DNA of 64,000 nucleotides from Mesotaenium endlicherianum. Lineage: Eukaryota; Streptophyta; Zygnematophyceae; Zygnematales; Mesotaeniaceae. The stretch is from contig WELA01003775.1 of assembly GCA_009602735.1 (NCBI GenBank), positions 108,046-172,045 on the forward strand, read 5' to 3'. This document shows positions 43,204-55,546 of the stretch, piece after piece. The translations under genes and the position numbers were made by a program. Every line of letters starts with the position of its first letter. Within the stretch, counting starts at the first letter, position 1. The notes below the pieces were generated by a model, which made no database searches, had not been told where the DNA came from, and saw only the letters and a list, made by a program, of their open reading frames with translations.

Positions 43204-43877
43204 GTGCTAGTTTGATAATTACCCCTTGATAAAAAGTCGAGCACCGTAGGTCCTAGTCAACAATCTTCTAAGACTATACGTGGCACTTTGTTGAGTAGCT
43301 TTTAGTGGCCTACAGTAGTACAGTGTCTGCCTGACTCTGCCAGTGTCAGCAATCAGCTGAGCGACTTACTGTCGCCAGGTGCATCCAAGTGGCTTTTAAT
43401 GAGCAGGTTCCAATAAAACTGGAGATGTCCTGTAGTTGTGGTATATCGACCAGCATCGACTTTGGATCGACGTCTGAAACGTTACGCTTCAGCAGGCTAC
43501 AGAAGGGGTTTTACTACCCTCGGTACAAGCTTAGAGCTGGCCATCAACGCAGCGTCTTGACGGCGTCATTTTTTGGCATGCAACGCTTAGAAACTTCTCA
43601 TCGAAGTGCGCTCAAGCGTCGCCTGTCAAACGTTATAATAGCAATTCACGATCGGGTAGGCCCTCAAGGCCCCCCTACGTACAGAGCAACTACCAAGCCA
43701 AATGAAAGCAATTTTCAAGGGGAGCAATAGATGTCACATACTACTTTTGCGAAGTTCGTTCATTGATAAGCGCCGTAAGAGCAAGCTCTATTTGTGAATG
43801 TGGGAGACAAGTATGCGCTCTTCCTTCGGTTCTTGATGAGAGAAAATTCTTTGTTTTCTGGTCTTGTTTCAACTGCA
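43204..43877. other. Upstream region of DGAT1
   Basis: It is 674 bases from the element edge to the chosen ATG, containing presumed promoter and 5' untranslated sequence. In-frame ATGs also lie at 43,794 and 43,836, so the N-terminus could be up to 28 residues longer. Confidence 0.45.
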
Positions 43878-46800
43878 ATGGAGACCAATAATTCTGAGGG
43901 TTTGAGCGCAATTGACAACATTGAGTCTTTAATAGCTCGTAACTCGGAGCTTGAAGCTCGAGTAGCAGAGCTCTCAGAGCATGTGGCGCAGGTGAGTTCT
44001 GCAGTTCTTGTTGGCCCTTGCCTCTGTGAAATTAGAGACTTGCACTGTATACGCTGTGTAATTGGTCATTTTCTCTTATGTGTGCATCATGGAACATCTT
44101 TTACTAGGTAGTAGAAGACCAAGCATCCACAGGAGGGCTCAAAAGGTCTTGAATAACTGCCTGTTAGTGTCTGGCACTTTATTTATATCTTCTGGAACTT
44201 GGTGCATTGCTGAACTACTTCGCAGCAACCTGGACCGGTTTTAAAGTGTGGCTACTTGTATAAGTATAGGCCTTGGTAAGTCCTTCTAACCTTATTCTGT
44301 GACTATGTAGAGCTTCATCTTTGAAGCATGATTGCATGCGAGGATGTATTTTGCTGCAGATGATACTTTCACGTCTGGTTGGTTTGCCAGCTCTTTCAAT
44401 GACATACGCTTTCTCAGATTGGATACGAACATTTGTGGACTGTTTGTGAAGGATCTCTTCCATGACTGTCTGCTATGCCATGGACCTTTGAGCAGGGCAC
44501 GACTGTTTGAAAAACCATGGGAATTGCGTTTCTTCAGGTATGCCTTATAAACGCAGCTTCTTCAAAACAGTTGTGCCTGGCTGGTAGTCCTTTGGTGAGC
44601 AGTGCTCTGCTTTAAATGGCTGTGAAGTGGGAGGTAAGGGCTTGGAGCTTGCAGCATGATGACGTAAAGCTGCAGTGTTGTGCACTATTGCAAAGTTAGT
44701 CTACTCGTGTACAATGGTGGAAGTTACGTCCATCAAACTGGAGGCGTATTGTAGAGTATGAGATGTATTACCCGATTGCAATGTTTCAGTCTCCTTTTAA
44801 GAGATACCAATAACATGCATTAAAGAACATCTTTACATGCATTGAATCAAGGGTCCTTCTGTACGGCACACCAGATAGTTATGTTGAACGTAATTAGCTA
44901 GAGGCATCAATCAACGTCATGGCACCTTCTTGTCATGTGCAGTCTCTCCGGCAATGTGCTGTCCTTTTGGAGGTCTGAGACAGATGCTGGCCAGCATCCT
45001 CGAGGCTCCTGTCCACTGGATGGCTGTGTCATCAATGTAGAAGGCATGAAGCGCAATCGATACTTCACGTTCCGTATAGGTACTATTAAACAATTAGTTT
45101 TTAACTATGCCTTTTCTGCAGAGCAGCAGCAGTATATCGCCGGAGTGCTGCGTTTTCAGAGTGCGAGGTCTCTTACACTGCAGTAGAATATGCTCTTTAT
45201 GACATTTTTATTTCAGAAGGAAGTAGCAAGGGTTGCAGAGCTGTGACAAAGAATTGTGAGCAGCAACTTACCAGATATTGCAATATGGGTTGGGGATATG
45301 AAATCTTGACTATAGAAAACTGAGAGACGCTCACAGCCGGGTACTTTTTGGGCTCGTGCAGATGATGGCAGTGGTGGTGCTCTATTGCGTTTAAGCACTG
45401 GCAACGAAGCAGATGGTCGTCATTGGGTCAGCTTACTTGGGGTAAGGTTTGTGAAGTACATCTGCTTATACTGGCCACTTACAAGCAGTCCTTCCCCAGT
45501 TTGCATCCCTGCTGCTGTGATTCTCCGAAGCTTCTTCTTTCCCAGTACTTACCGGGATTACAATTTTGCAGACCGTTGGATGTCCCATCTGCTCAGAAGA
45601 GGACAGAAACAGCTATTCTGAAGGTGATCGATCATCAGGGGTAACTGCCAACAGCACACACGACGCTGCAGCTGCAGAAGATACAGGGACGAGTACCGGG
45701 CCACGTAGCGGACCACATAGAGATGGTCTGAAGAAACGTATTTTGAGCACTACCAGTGCTGGGCCTGGAGGAGGAAGTTTGAGTGATGCTATGCAGACAG
45801 ACCCTCCACCACCTTCGGATGAGAAAGAGCCCCTCAGAGCAGAGCAGAACAAGCATCAGAGTACCCGGCACATGCTTCGTGCAGCTTCGCCGGCACATCG
45901 GAAGCCGAAGGGGAGCCCTCTGAGCTCTGATGCTATATTCGACCAGGTACCTGGCAGACTGGAGCCTGGCGAGCTAAACTTGTCTCTTTCATGGTCGTTA
46001 TGTGGTGATGTTGACTATTCCCACTATTGTTACTAATGGGAATCGCCCGATGGTTGCCCCTTAGCACGATACCAGTTTTCGAAGATGTTTCTGTGACAGC
46101 CAGTTAAAGGGGTCCTTACAGGATGGTTTGGTGATGAAATGTGAGAAAAACACATCCTTTGCATGGGGTCGTACGGTGGCTGGCGCTGCCTGCTAGGTGG
46201 CTTAAGAGGTTGAAGCAGAAATTATTGAGATACATTTGTTGTGGGATGAGTTTGTGAGCTGGCTTTGATGGTGCTAGCTGTCAATTGTGAATGTTTTTTA
46301 GAATATTACTACTAGGATAGTGTGAAATGCTGTCGCATGGAGTAGGTTGTATATTTGACTTATATTTGACGCCTATTTAGACAATGACTGTTAATTTGTT
46401 TGTCTTTTGGCAGAGTCATGGTGGGCTGTTTAATATGTGCATTGTACTCCTGCTTGCTGTCAACAGCCGTCTCATCATTGAGAACTTGATGAAGGTCAGC
46501 GAACTTACTGTCTGATTTTGCTTTTTGCGTGGTTGTTGGAGATTACTTCATGAAGCACTTTGTTTTACTCTTCCAGCACCTTGACTTGGTTTGTCAATAC
46601 TTGGATCATTCTAAGTATGTGGTTGGGAGTTGATAGCTGCAAGTTTAGACAAGAACATGTTAGGTACATAAGTGAGAAAAAATATGGATGAAACCTGGAT
46701 CGAAATGTCACAAGTGTTGTCGTGTGGAAAAACTACTAGTTGCTCTGAGCAGTGCTGAATGTGATCCTATGATGTCGTCAATCTGATTGCAGTATGGAAT

Positions 46801-49800
46801 ACTGATGCGCACGGGCTTCTGGATTAATGGGAGCTCCATCCGCGACTGGCCTCTTCTTCTTACAGGGTTTGTGCTATGCTGCTTGACATAGATAGTACAG
46901 GATCACACATAAGATTTACCTGTTTAGGGAGGACCCACAAATTATTGTGAACAGATTTGTCTCTCGTGAGTTTCATTTCGCTGTGTACAGGGTAATCTTT
47001 CCCATCTTGCGTGCGTGCTGTAACGCGCAGAGAATGCTGAGGACACGTAACACTGCTCAGCCACGGCATCAGTGCATTTTGTCATTAATATGTCTTTCTG
47101 CATGGGCTATTACCTTGTTTGTTGCAATCCTAAATACGTTCCCTCTCCGCCCTTGGACTTTGACTTTGAGCTGGCTTTTGTTCCCGTCTATCTTACATCC
47201 ACGGGCATCTGTGGTCTTACTTTGCAGGTTGTCCATGGCCGTGTTTCCAGTGGCATCCCTTCTTATTGAGAAACTGAAAATTCACACGGCTGTCACAGAA
47301 AAGGTGAGGCTTTCCTCTACAAGCCTAACTTTCTTCATCCTGCCTTGGCGTGCTGATTTGCTGTGCACTTTCTGCCGCATGAGCCTTGGGGCACTGAACA
47401 GAGCTTGGTCATGGCACTTTGTGGGGGTGTGCTGGTGACGGCTGCGAATGGTGATACATCCTGATCCTGCGCAGTGCTATGTCTTACCTTGCCGTAGTTT
47501 CTTCAGTATTCAGGTCTTGCTATGTTGCATTACGCGGATGCTCTGGGTGTTGCTTGTTTACATACAAGCTCTGCAAAACGTTTTCAAGGTGTCGTGCAAT
47601 TAGAGGTGGACCTTGACGCCTATGAGCGGGCAGATGCTCAGGAGCCTTTGCACGTGCATGCGCATATATTCGAGCTCTCCCGTACATTGTTGATGGCGTT
47701 CTTCTCAGAGAAGAACGCTCTGACAACTATGAGGTTGCAGGATACTAAAGCTCGTGGCAGGCACCCAGAGTTGTCACTGCTAGTCCTGTTTGTCGACCCC
47801 TTTCACTTGCTGCCTCGGGCAAGCCTATGTGAGAACTGGAGTGCATTCAAGATGTAGTGAATGGACATGATTTGATCATGCAATGGTCATGCTGGAGCAT
47901 GCCGGTGCAGGTTGTCGGAGTCCTCCATGCCGTCAACGTAACAGCAACCTTCATGTATCCAGCATTTGTAATATACAGGTGTGCCTACCAATCCCAACCC
48001 TTGGTTTGCCTACTGAGCTTGTGTACGATTCTTATGAAGCACGCACCGCTCCCCCCCCCCCCCACCCCCCACAATTGTCTCCTGCATAAAGTGTGATATT
48101 ACTTCACGTCTTTTGATGCATGTTGCGGAGCATGCAATGAATTTCTGTTGCAGCACTTCACTCGCACTACTATGAGCCAAGTTTGCTGAAGTTTGCTGAA
48201 GTTTTTTGCCATTAGATTTTGTTTGATGCGTGTATGCTCTTCTGATGGTGTGATGTGATCCTGTGGGTCTGGAGCATTTTTGAGGGCTAGATGCGTGCAG
48301 CATGGATTGCTTGCGCTGGTTGCAGAGTTGATCACGTCTTACCTCTACATGCCAATTCGTTCTTGTGTACCTCTGTGTGCAGAACACAAGCTGGACCGCT
48401 TGGGGGCTTCGTTCTGATCTTCATTGTGGTCATCACGTGGATGAAGCTCATCTCCTACGCTCATACCAATGCTGATGTCCGTGCCATGCTTGCCAGCGGA
48501 GAGAAGGTAATAATGATGCACATAGAAGCTTTTGTACGAACATGTTGGCTAGTCGTGAAGCGGGACGTGTCATAAAAGTTGGTAAGACAGACGGTACAAC
48601 AGAAGCAAGGGGATGTGGGCTCTACTTACAACAATTCGATTGCTCTTGAGAGCGAGGCGTTACGGATTGTTTATTGTGATAGAGATGGACACTGCAATTA
48701 AAAGTAGCTGGGGCCTTAAGGAAAGGAGCGGTTTTATTTGGACGCTGTACTGCCCCTCCAGGACAGGCGCGAAAGAGATGCTTTTGCTAGCCCGGACACT
48801 GGTCACAATGGTTGTCGTGGTTGCCACACCCATACGCTTACATGCCTGTGCAGGCTATGCCTGTCAGAGGACTATCAGGTTCTTGTAGGGTTTGGGGTTT
48901 GAAGCAGGTGATAGAAGTTAGGACTCGGGGTTTTTAAAGAATTGCGCGCCTACTGAGCCTAAAGTATGCTCTTGAAACGGCCATGACGCAGTTACACAGC
49001 GCCTGTGCACGTCAAGTTGTCTTCTCAAGCTAGTCGCAAGTGGCGACTGTGTCCAGTGACTCTCTTGATCTCTTCTTTGCTTCATCCCGAGTCCCTGCTC
49101 GTGCCATGATGCTGATGCTGATGCTTGGACTCCCATGCTGAGTGCTGCAGCCGGAGCTGGCGATGGATGCGCCCGTGGTGCAGTACCCGGACAACATCAC
49201 CGTCCGGAATATGCTCTACTTCCTCTTTGCTCCCACTCTGTGCTACCAGGTGCAAGCAATTACTCCATCGTCTTGCTGATGTGCTGCATGCATAATATGA
49301 TTGCTGACATGTTGGCCTGCCAATAACTTGGCGCATGCCGGTTTTTCCGTGCCTTCACCGTATTTGCTTCCTCATAAGGTGTGTTCTAGAATACCTTGGT
49401 TGGCTGGCTTGTCTCGTCTTATGAGTGATTTATAGATCAATTGTGTACTTGTGATTGCATAACGTACTCCGTGTATTGCCTGTCTGTGCTGATTGTGACG
49501 TGTGTGCGTTGCGCGGGGGGTGGCAGCTGGGTTACCCTCGATCGCGCCATGTCCGCAAGGGATGGGTGTTCCGTCAGCTGCTTGTGCTTGTTGTCTTCAT
49601 GGGCCTCATGCTTTTCATCATCGAGCAGGTACATCAGTTTCTGTTTGCATCCGGTATTCGCCTCTGAATTCTGCCTCCCACTCCAATTGCCCTCACCGCT
49701 ACATTTCTGCGCTTAGGTACACAGGTGCGCTTCCCATGCAGAGCCATAATTTACCTCTGAGCTCTTGCACAAGCTATTTCCCTCTTCCCCCCTCCCCCCT

Positions 49801-52800
49801 ATGGTCTCTGTTCACTTCTTCCCTGTCCAATATACACATTCTTCTACCCCTCACCTCCACACCCATCCCCATTTCGGCTCCAGTTCAGCCGACTTTCACA
49901 GTCTTTCTCCATGCCTCTTCTTGCTTGACCTTGACACAGGTGCTGCTTTGCTCAAACTTATTGTAAGGGTCAGATCTAATGGTCTCATTACGCGCCCAGG
50001 ATCAGGTGTAGCTTCACCTCTGTTTGTGACCAGCTGAATCTTCACGCTTTCCCGAGCAGATCAAGGCCTTGGTCTTTGCTGCCGCTTAACCCGTCGTTTT
50101 TTGACCTCGCTGTGGTGGTGAGTAAGATTTGGGTTTTAAACTCTTCATTCTTGACTTCTCTTTTCTACCCGAGACTGATATAAAAATTTGTGACTGTTGT
50201 TACTGGATGTTTCCTTGCCTTATGTGCGCCGCCGCATGCGACAACAGTACATCAACCCCACCATACAGAACTCGCAGCACCCGCTCAAGGGCCACTTCAT
50301 GTACAGCATAGAGCGCGTCCTCAAGCTGTCCATTCCCACGCTCTACGTCTGGCTCTGCATGTTCTACTGCTTCTTCCACCTCTGGTGAGCTCCCTCTCAC
50401 TCTTCTGCTTCTCTCATATGAAATATACTCACCCACAAGACCCAAGCCTTTCAATATTGCATTTAAGCATTCAGTCTCTTGCAATTCATGCACATATACT
50501 CTCTTGCATACCCATTTGGACATATTTGTAGTTAGTCTGTGCATTTCATTGAGAAAGTGTATGGTACTTTGGCAGGTTAAACATCGTAGCAGAAGTGCTG
50601 TGCTTTGGAGATCGGGAGTTTTACCGGGACTGGTGGAATGCCAAGACCATTGAAGAGGTTTCATCACCCTCCCTTCTCTCTGGGGCCGCTTCTCTGACTT
50701 TGTTTCATTGTGGAAGTATATAAAAGCATTCTTCCTTTTTTGGAAAGTCTTAGCGTGGACAGTGCTGTTTGTTACTTTGTTTGAACTTCCATGAAATTAT
50801 GTTGTCTGTGGCTTATTGCTTACTGAGATAGTTAATTCTGGTGCACCAGACATATCTTTTTTAATTCTCCAGTGAGGTATCTTCGGGTGGTGAAGTAAGG
50901 TCTTTGCTCTGTGAAGTAGTCCTTCTGCTTAGTCAGCCTGGTTGTTGTTTGTTTTTGTCGATTAGTTTTTTGTTTTTTTAAAGGATGTGTGTCATGTTCT
51001 GGTGTCAATCTGCTATGAAACGGTACCCCGCCTGCTAGTGCCTCTCAAGTACTTACCCACTCCTCGTATCTGCCTGCTTGATTGCCTACCTCCACTTCCC
51101 CCTCCTCCCTAAGTGGCAAAACAAATGCACACGCACAAATCTCACACAACTGAGGCGCCTCTACTGACACTTCTGATAATGTGGCTGTGACTTTTGGGCG
51201 AGTAGTATTGGCGGCTGTGGAACATGGTAAGCTCGCTGATCACTGCTTACTGCGCAATGTAGTTGTAAATAGTGCATGTGTCTGATTGTGTGAAGGAAAC
51301 GTCTGTTGGAAAGTTCCTGAACTGAACCAAGGTGCGCTGCTACATGTAGCACAGCTGCAACTGTCCCTCTTGCTGTTATCCATTCGCGCAGCACTGGCTG
51401 ATGTCATTGAGTGGACACACAAATCAAATCGGCTGCATCGTTGATGATTCTTGTGTCAGGTCTTGCTTGTTGTCTGCGGTCCCTTTGCAAAACTTGAGTT
51501 GGTTGCCAAATGAGCTGTGGAGTTTGCAGGTAGTTTTTTGTGTGTGGGGCGTTCCTTTTCTATCTGGTGCCTTACTTTGTGTATGTGTTTTGGGGGGTGG
51601 GGGTAAATGGGGGGACGTTGCCACAAGCAGCCTGTACACAGGTGGATGGTGCGACATGTGTACTTCCCATGCCTGCGACATGGAATCTCCAAGGTGCTGT
51701 ACTGCTGAATCTGGATGACTCGTACTTCCAGATAGCTCTGATCTGGCGCATCACAAGTCATGTGTATCTTTGTTGCAAAACTGGCGGGGAAGTAAGATCA
51801 GCTGCTTCGGCGAGGCTTACGCAGTGTGTTGGCCTGCATGTGCCTTTTTGTGTGTATGTGTGTGCACGTGCCCATGCATGTGCATGCGCGCGTGGATGTG
51901 CATTGTTGTCGAGGTTGGAAATAGATCGAACACTGCTGCCTGTGCTGTTGGCTCAGAATTTCGTCTGTTTGTGTTTTTTCCTGTTTGAGGCCAAGTGGCT
52001 GGTCGCGGAGTCCGGGTCATTGGCTAGGACATTGTGTTATAAAGTCCGTTTCTTCCATTTGAATGGAGTTGTAGGAGCTGGAAATGTTCTTCTTTTGGGA
52101 GCGAGGCACTGACCAATAGTCAATTTATGCTTATGACGTGGCAGCCTTTGGCGATGCTCATTGTGTTCACCCTTTCAGCTGTCTTCCATGAGGTGAGACC
52201 CCCTTTTGTCACTGCTTTGTCTTAGTGTGTCATCTTTTACTCTGGCCATTGTGTGTTATGTTCCCGGTTGCCGCGCTCGCTTTGTCGTGAATGTAGGGAA
52301 AGATTTCTCTATGTGGAAAGGGGGAGTTTCAATTGGCTCTCGTATTGTGACCTGTGACCTGGTTGCTGAATACGGAACATTATATGAAGGACCTTGCACG
52401 AAGTAGTCCGAAATGATGTTCTTGTGTCCCTTGTTTGCTCTTTATATTTGTGTCAAGGTGTTCCTGAATGTGTAACGGAGTATCAGTGATACATGGCACA
52501 GAGGGAGTTGTTTATTGGCAATGTGTATGCACACACCTGAGCGTGTGCGTCTGGGTCTTGCTCCTTGCTAGCGAGGTCAACAGAAGCCTGCAAGCTTTCA
52601 CTGCTTGAACTTGCCTTCTGAGGTTGCTGGATGGCTCTCGGCAGTGTCTTTGCCATTTTCATAATACGAGTGAAACAATAAGTACGTGTAAAATAAGGAG
52701 ACATCTGCATGAAAGACCCGGTGTTTGCTACGCTTTATCTGTGACCTTTGATCTGTCCTTATCCTGTTACGGCGTTGCCGTGGCTTGAACAGTGAGAACT

Positions 52801-54152
52801 TATACTTTTCTTCATTTAAATGTCTCTTTCTTTCCTATCACTACTAGGATCTTGGCTGGCCTTGTGGACAAGACAACTCCTGTAGCCATCATCAGCGCTC
52901 AAGCATACAGAGTGCCAGGACTTTGTTTGCCTAATGCCTACTCACAGTGGGCTAGTCTTGCCCATCTTTAGTCTATCCAAATTGGTCATTATTGTATTGT
53001 TTCCTAATTTTTGACCTGTTTGTATGTGGTGAGCCAGGTTGTGGTGGGTGTCCCGTGCCACATGGTGCGCTTGTGGGCATTCCTCGGCATTGTCTTCCAA
53101 GTCAGTCCCCTCCCATCTCTCATATCATTGGGCGCTTTCTTGTGAACTTTTTTTTCTGTCACATGCACTTGTTATTTTCTGTGTGCGAGGCACTTGACGT
53201 GTTCACCATTAAACTTAACTTGTGCTTTTTTTTGCACTCGACTTGGGGAGAGCAGAGCACTATAACGCTCTTGTTTCCTTCTCAGGGCGTACTCAAAATT
53301 GTAACAGCATAAAGGATTTGCTGCAGAACTGTTCTGGTGTGCTCATGCGAGTGATTCTTGAAGCTCCGGTTCTTGCTTTTGGCCAGAGCAGGATTTGCAG
53401 GTTTCTTTGCGAAGAGGAATGATGCTTAATACTCACCTTGTTTTTCTCGTTTTACCTCTTGTACGACATCTGTTATTAATTTGTCATGGTTGCTTGTGTC
53501 ATGCTATCATTATGCCCAGGTCATGAGCACAGATCAAACGGGTCTCCGGTGTCTTACATGTAGCCATTTGCTCAGCCTAAGGCTCGTGATGCAACCCTCT
53601 GGTCATGTGTGCATGGGCCTTAATCTTTGAGAAGTATTACTTGGTGAACAGGCTGCAACTTTAAATTGCTATGTGGAAATATTGGTGTTGATCTGGAGCA
53701 TTTTCCCTGTGTCGCAGGTTCCTTTGGTTGTCCTCACAAACTACTTGTACCGCAAGTTCAAGAAACCAGCAGTACGTACTTCCAAGCTATCTCTTACCAC
53801 TTCAATATGTCCTGCTGAAAGCCTTGCACTACTTTATTTGTGGGAAGTAAGAATCATGATGCACACAGGAATCCACTTGCATCCAGGTGACAAGACTCAC
53901 TATTTGCACCCAAGTGTTATGCCACTTATACTCAATAATGCTGGTGTCTGTGATTTGTACGTTGTAGCGGTGGTGGAGTGGCTCGACTCAAACCTAACCA
54001 ACATCTTGGTGGTCATCTTACATTTTGAGCAGGTTGGGAATATGCTGTTTTGGTTCTTCTTTTGCATAGTGGGTCAGCCAATATGTGTGCTGCTTTATTA
54101 CCACGATGTACAGGTTAACTGGCAACAAGAACAAGCTGGTGTGATTGGTTAA
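43878..54152 (+). CDS. DGAT1: Diacylglycerol O-acyltransferase 1 with N-terminal coiled coil and PH domain (20 exons)
   Basis: It makes triacylglycerol from diacylglycerol and acyl-CoA in the ER membrane. Exons (phases all agree): 43878-43991, 44452-44537, 44943-45079, 45362-45441, 45572-45946, 46414-46494, 46793-46866, 47228-47303, 47911-47978, 48383-48506, 49151-49249, 49527-49628, 50248-50384, 50576-50657, 51206-51226 (21 bases), 51631-51693, 52145-52192, 53038-53100, 53718-53771, 54033-54152: about 667 residues against about 520 in Arabidopsis. N-terminus: a coiled coil ([20 protein letters not shown]), a PH domain ([20 protein letters not shown] through [12 protein letters not shown]), then a disordered stretch. 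The MBOAT core follows: [73 protein letters not shown] with the catalytic His, [16 protein letters not shown]. Exon 2's start is the least certain. Confidence 0.95.
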
Positions 54153-55417
54153 TGGCAACCGACCTGCTGTTGCTTTGTACAGGTCTTGCTTCCTCAGTCA
54201 TTTAACTTTGTGTTACATTATCATGTCATTATGTCTTAGTAAGTGGAGCTAGAATATTGTAAGAAATACTCCAGCAGGGAACACAATGTGATATTTAACA
54301 GGATGAGGGGTTTTGTTTGAATTATTCTATTGCAATAGTTTACTTATATTTGAAAATATCATGTGTTGTGTAACCCCATAATAAGCTTGACCTTGAAATT
54401 TAATTGTCAACATGAGAGTCCAAAAGCGTATTGCGCATATGCCCCTCCACCTATACGTTAAGGTTGTCATGGGCTTCTTGTTACTTCGAGGAGAAATAAT
54501 CTCTTCTATATTATTGCTCCTATGAACAATGGTCACGTTTCCATAGTGAAATTTGGAGATTATGCAATGTTTTGTAGCTTCTCGCTTCTCTTTTAAGAAA
54601 TGCTGCAGCTAGCTATTTAGTGTCACTCAAATCTTGTAGTTATGTGCCAACATAACACAGGGCATTCTGGTGGCCAAATTTACCAATATCTTCCATCAAC
54701 TCATTATCAAGAGTTGCTGGAAATCTTATTAAAGAGCGATGGTCTTCGATGGGTCTCGAATTTCAAAAATGTCCAACCCATCCTCAAATAATGGACAAGG
54801 TACGCATTTAGATTATAGACATTTGGAGATTGTCAAACAAAGTACGCTTTAGCTCTAGATCCACTCGTGGTATATCTCTAGAGGTACATAAATGAAGATG
54901 AATATAGACCTGAAATATGCAACGGGGAAAATATAGGGGATATCAAAGACCCAACCTCATGGGTTCAACTCCCTCAATCCAAGTACACATAGTCTTTGTG
55001 TGTATGGAATAATGTTGGAGTGATCTTCCTGTGGGGCGCTGGAGGATGTGGTTTGACTACATGAATATTTTCCTCATTTTATGGAGACGTTAAAGAGGCA
55101 CATCAACTATTGCAAATGATGAGTCGACGTTGCTTTTGACACATGTCACTTGCTTTTCGTACAAAGACAAGCTCATATTATGATGATCATGGGACCTTTT
55201 ACAGCTATATCATTTCACCACTTCTAAAAACTGAAAACCTACGTGCAAGAAAAAATGTTGGCAATTGTTGCTAAGAAGGCTTGAAAATCGAAGTCAACCC
55301 CCCAACTCCCGTTCACGTTGTTACGTGCTGACGGTTTTTTCCACTCGCAACACTTCACCACAGCACAAGCATGAACGTTCTAGGGGTGTTCAGAACTCTC
55401 TGCGAAACAAAAGGCGC
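54153..55417. other. Non-coding region between DGAT1 and tRNA-Glu
   Basis: AT-rich, with the DGAT1 3' untranslated region at its start. There is no supported ORF and no repeat seen elsewhere in the window. Confidence 0.5.
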
Positions 55418-55489
55418 TCCGTCGCCGGGACTTGAACCCGGGTCTCTCGGGTGAGAGCCGAGTATCCTAACCAACTAGACTACGACGGA
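55418..55489 (-). tRNA. trnE-CTC: tRNA-Glu (CTC)
   Basis: A 72-base cloverleaf. The acceptor arms TCCGTCG/CGACGGA pair over 7 bp. The anticodon stem is CTCGG/CCGAG with loop CTCTCAC, giving anticodon CTC (reads GAG). The T arm is CCCGG-GTTCAAGT-CCCGG (the B box). No intron. A TTTT polymerase III terminator follows 6 bases downstream on the minus strand. Confidence 0.96.
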
Positions 55490-55546
55490 TGATGAACAAC
55501 AATTTGTCAGTTACATTATTTATCTGATTTCTACTATTTATAAGTT

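Noticed and set aside
11181-54152. SEC14 and DGAT1 as a lipid gene cluster
   Set aside because: They are about 30 kb apart with nested retrotransposons between and no shared control seen; proximity is probably chance.
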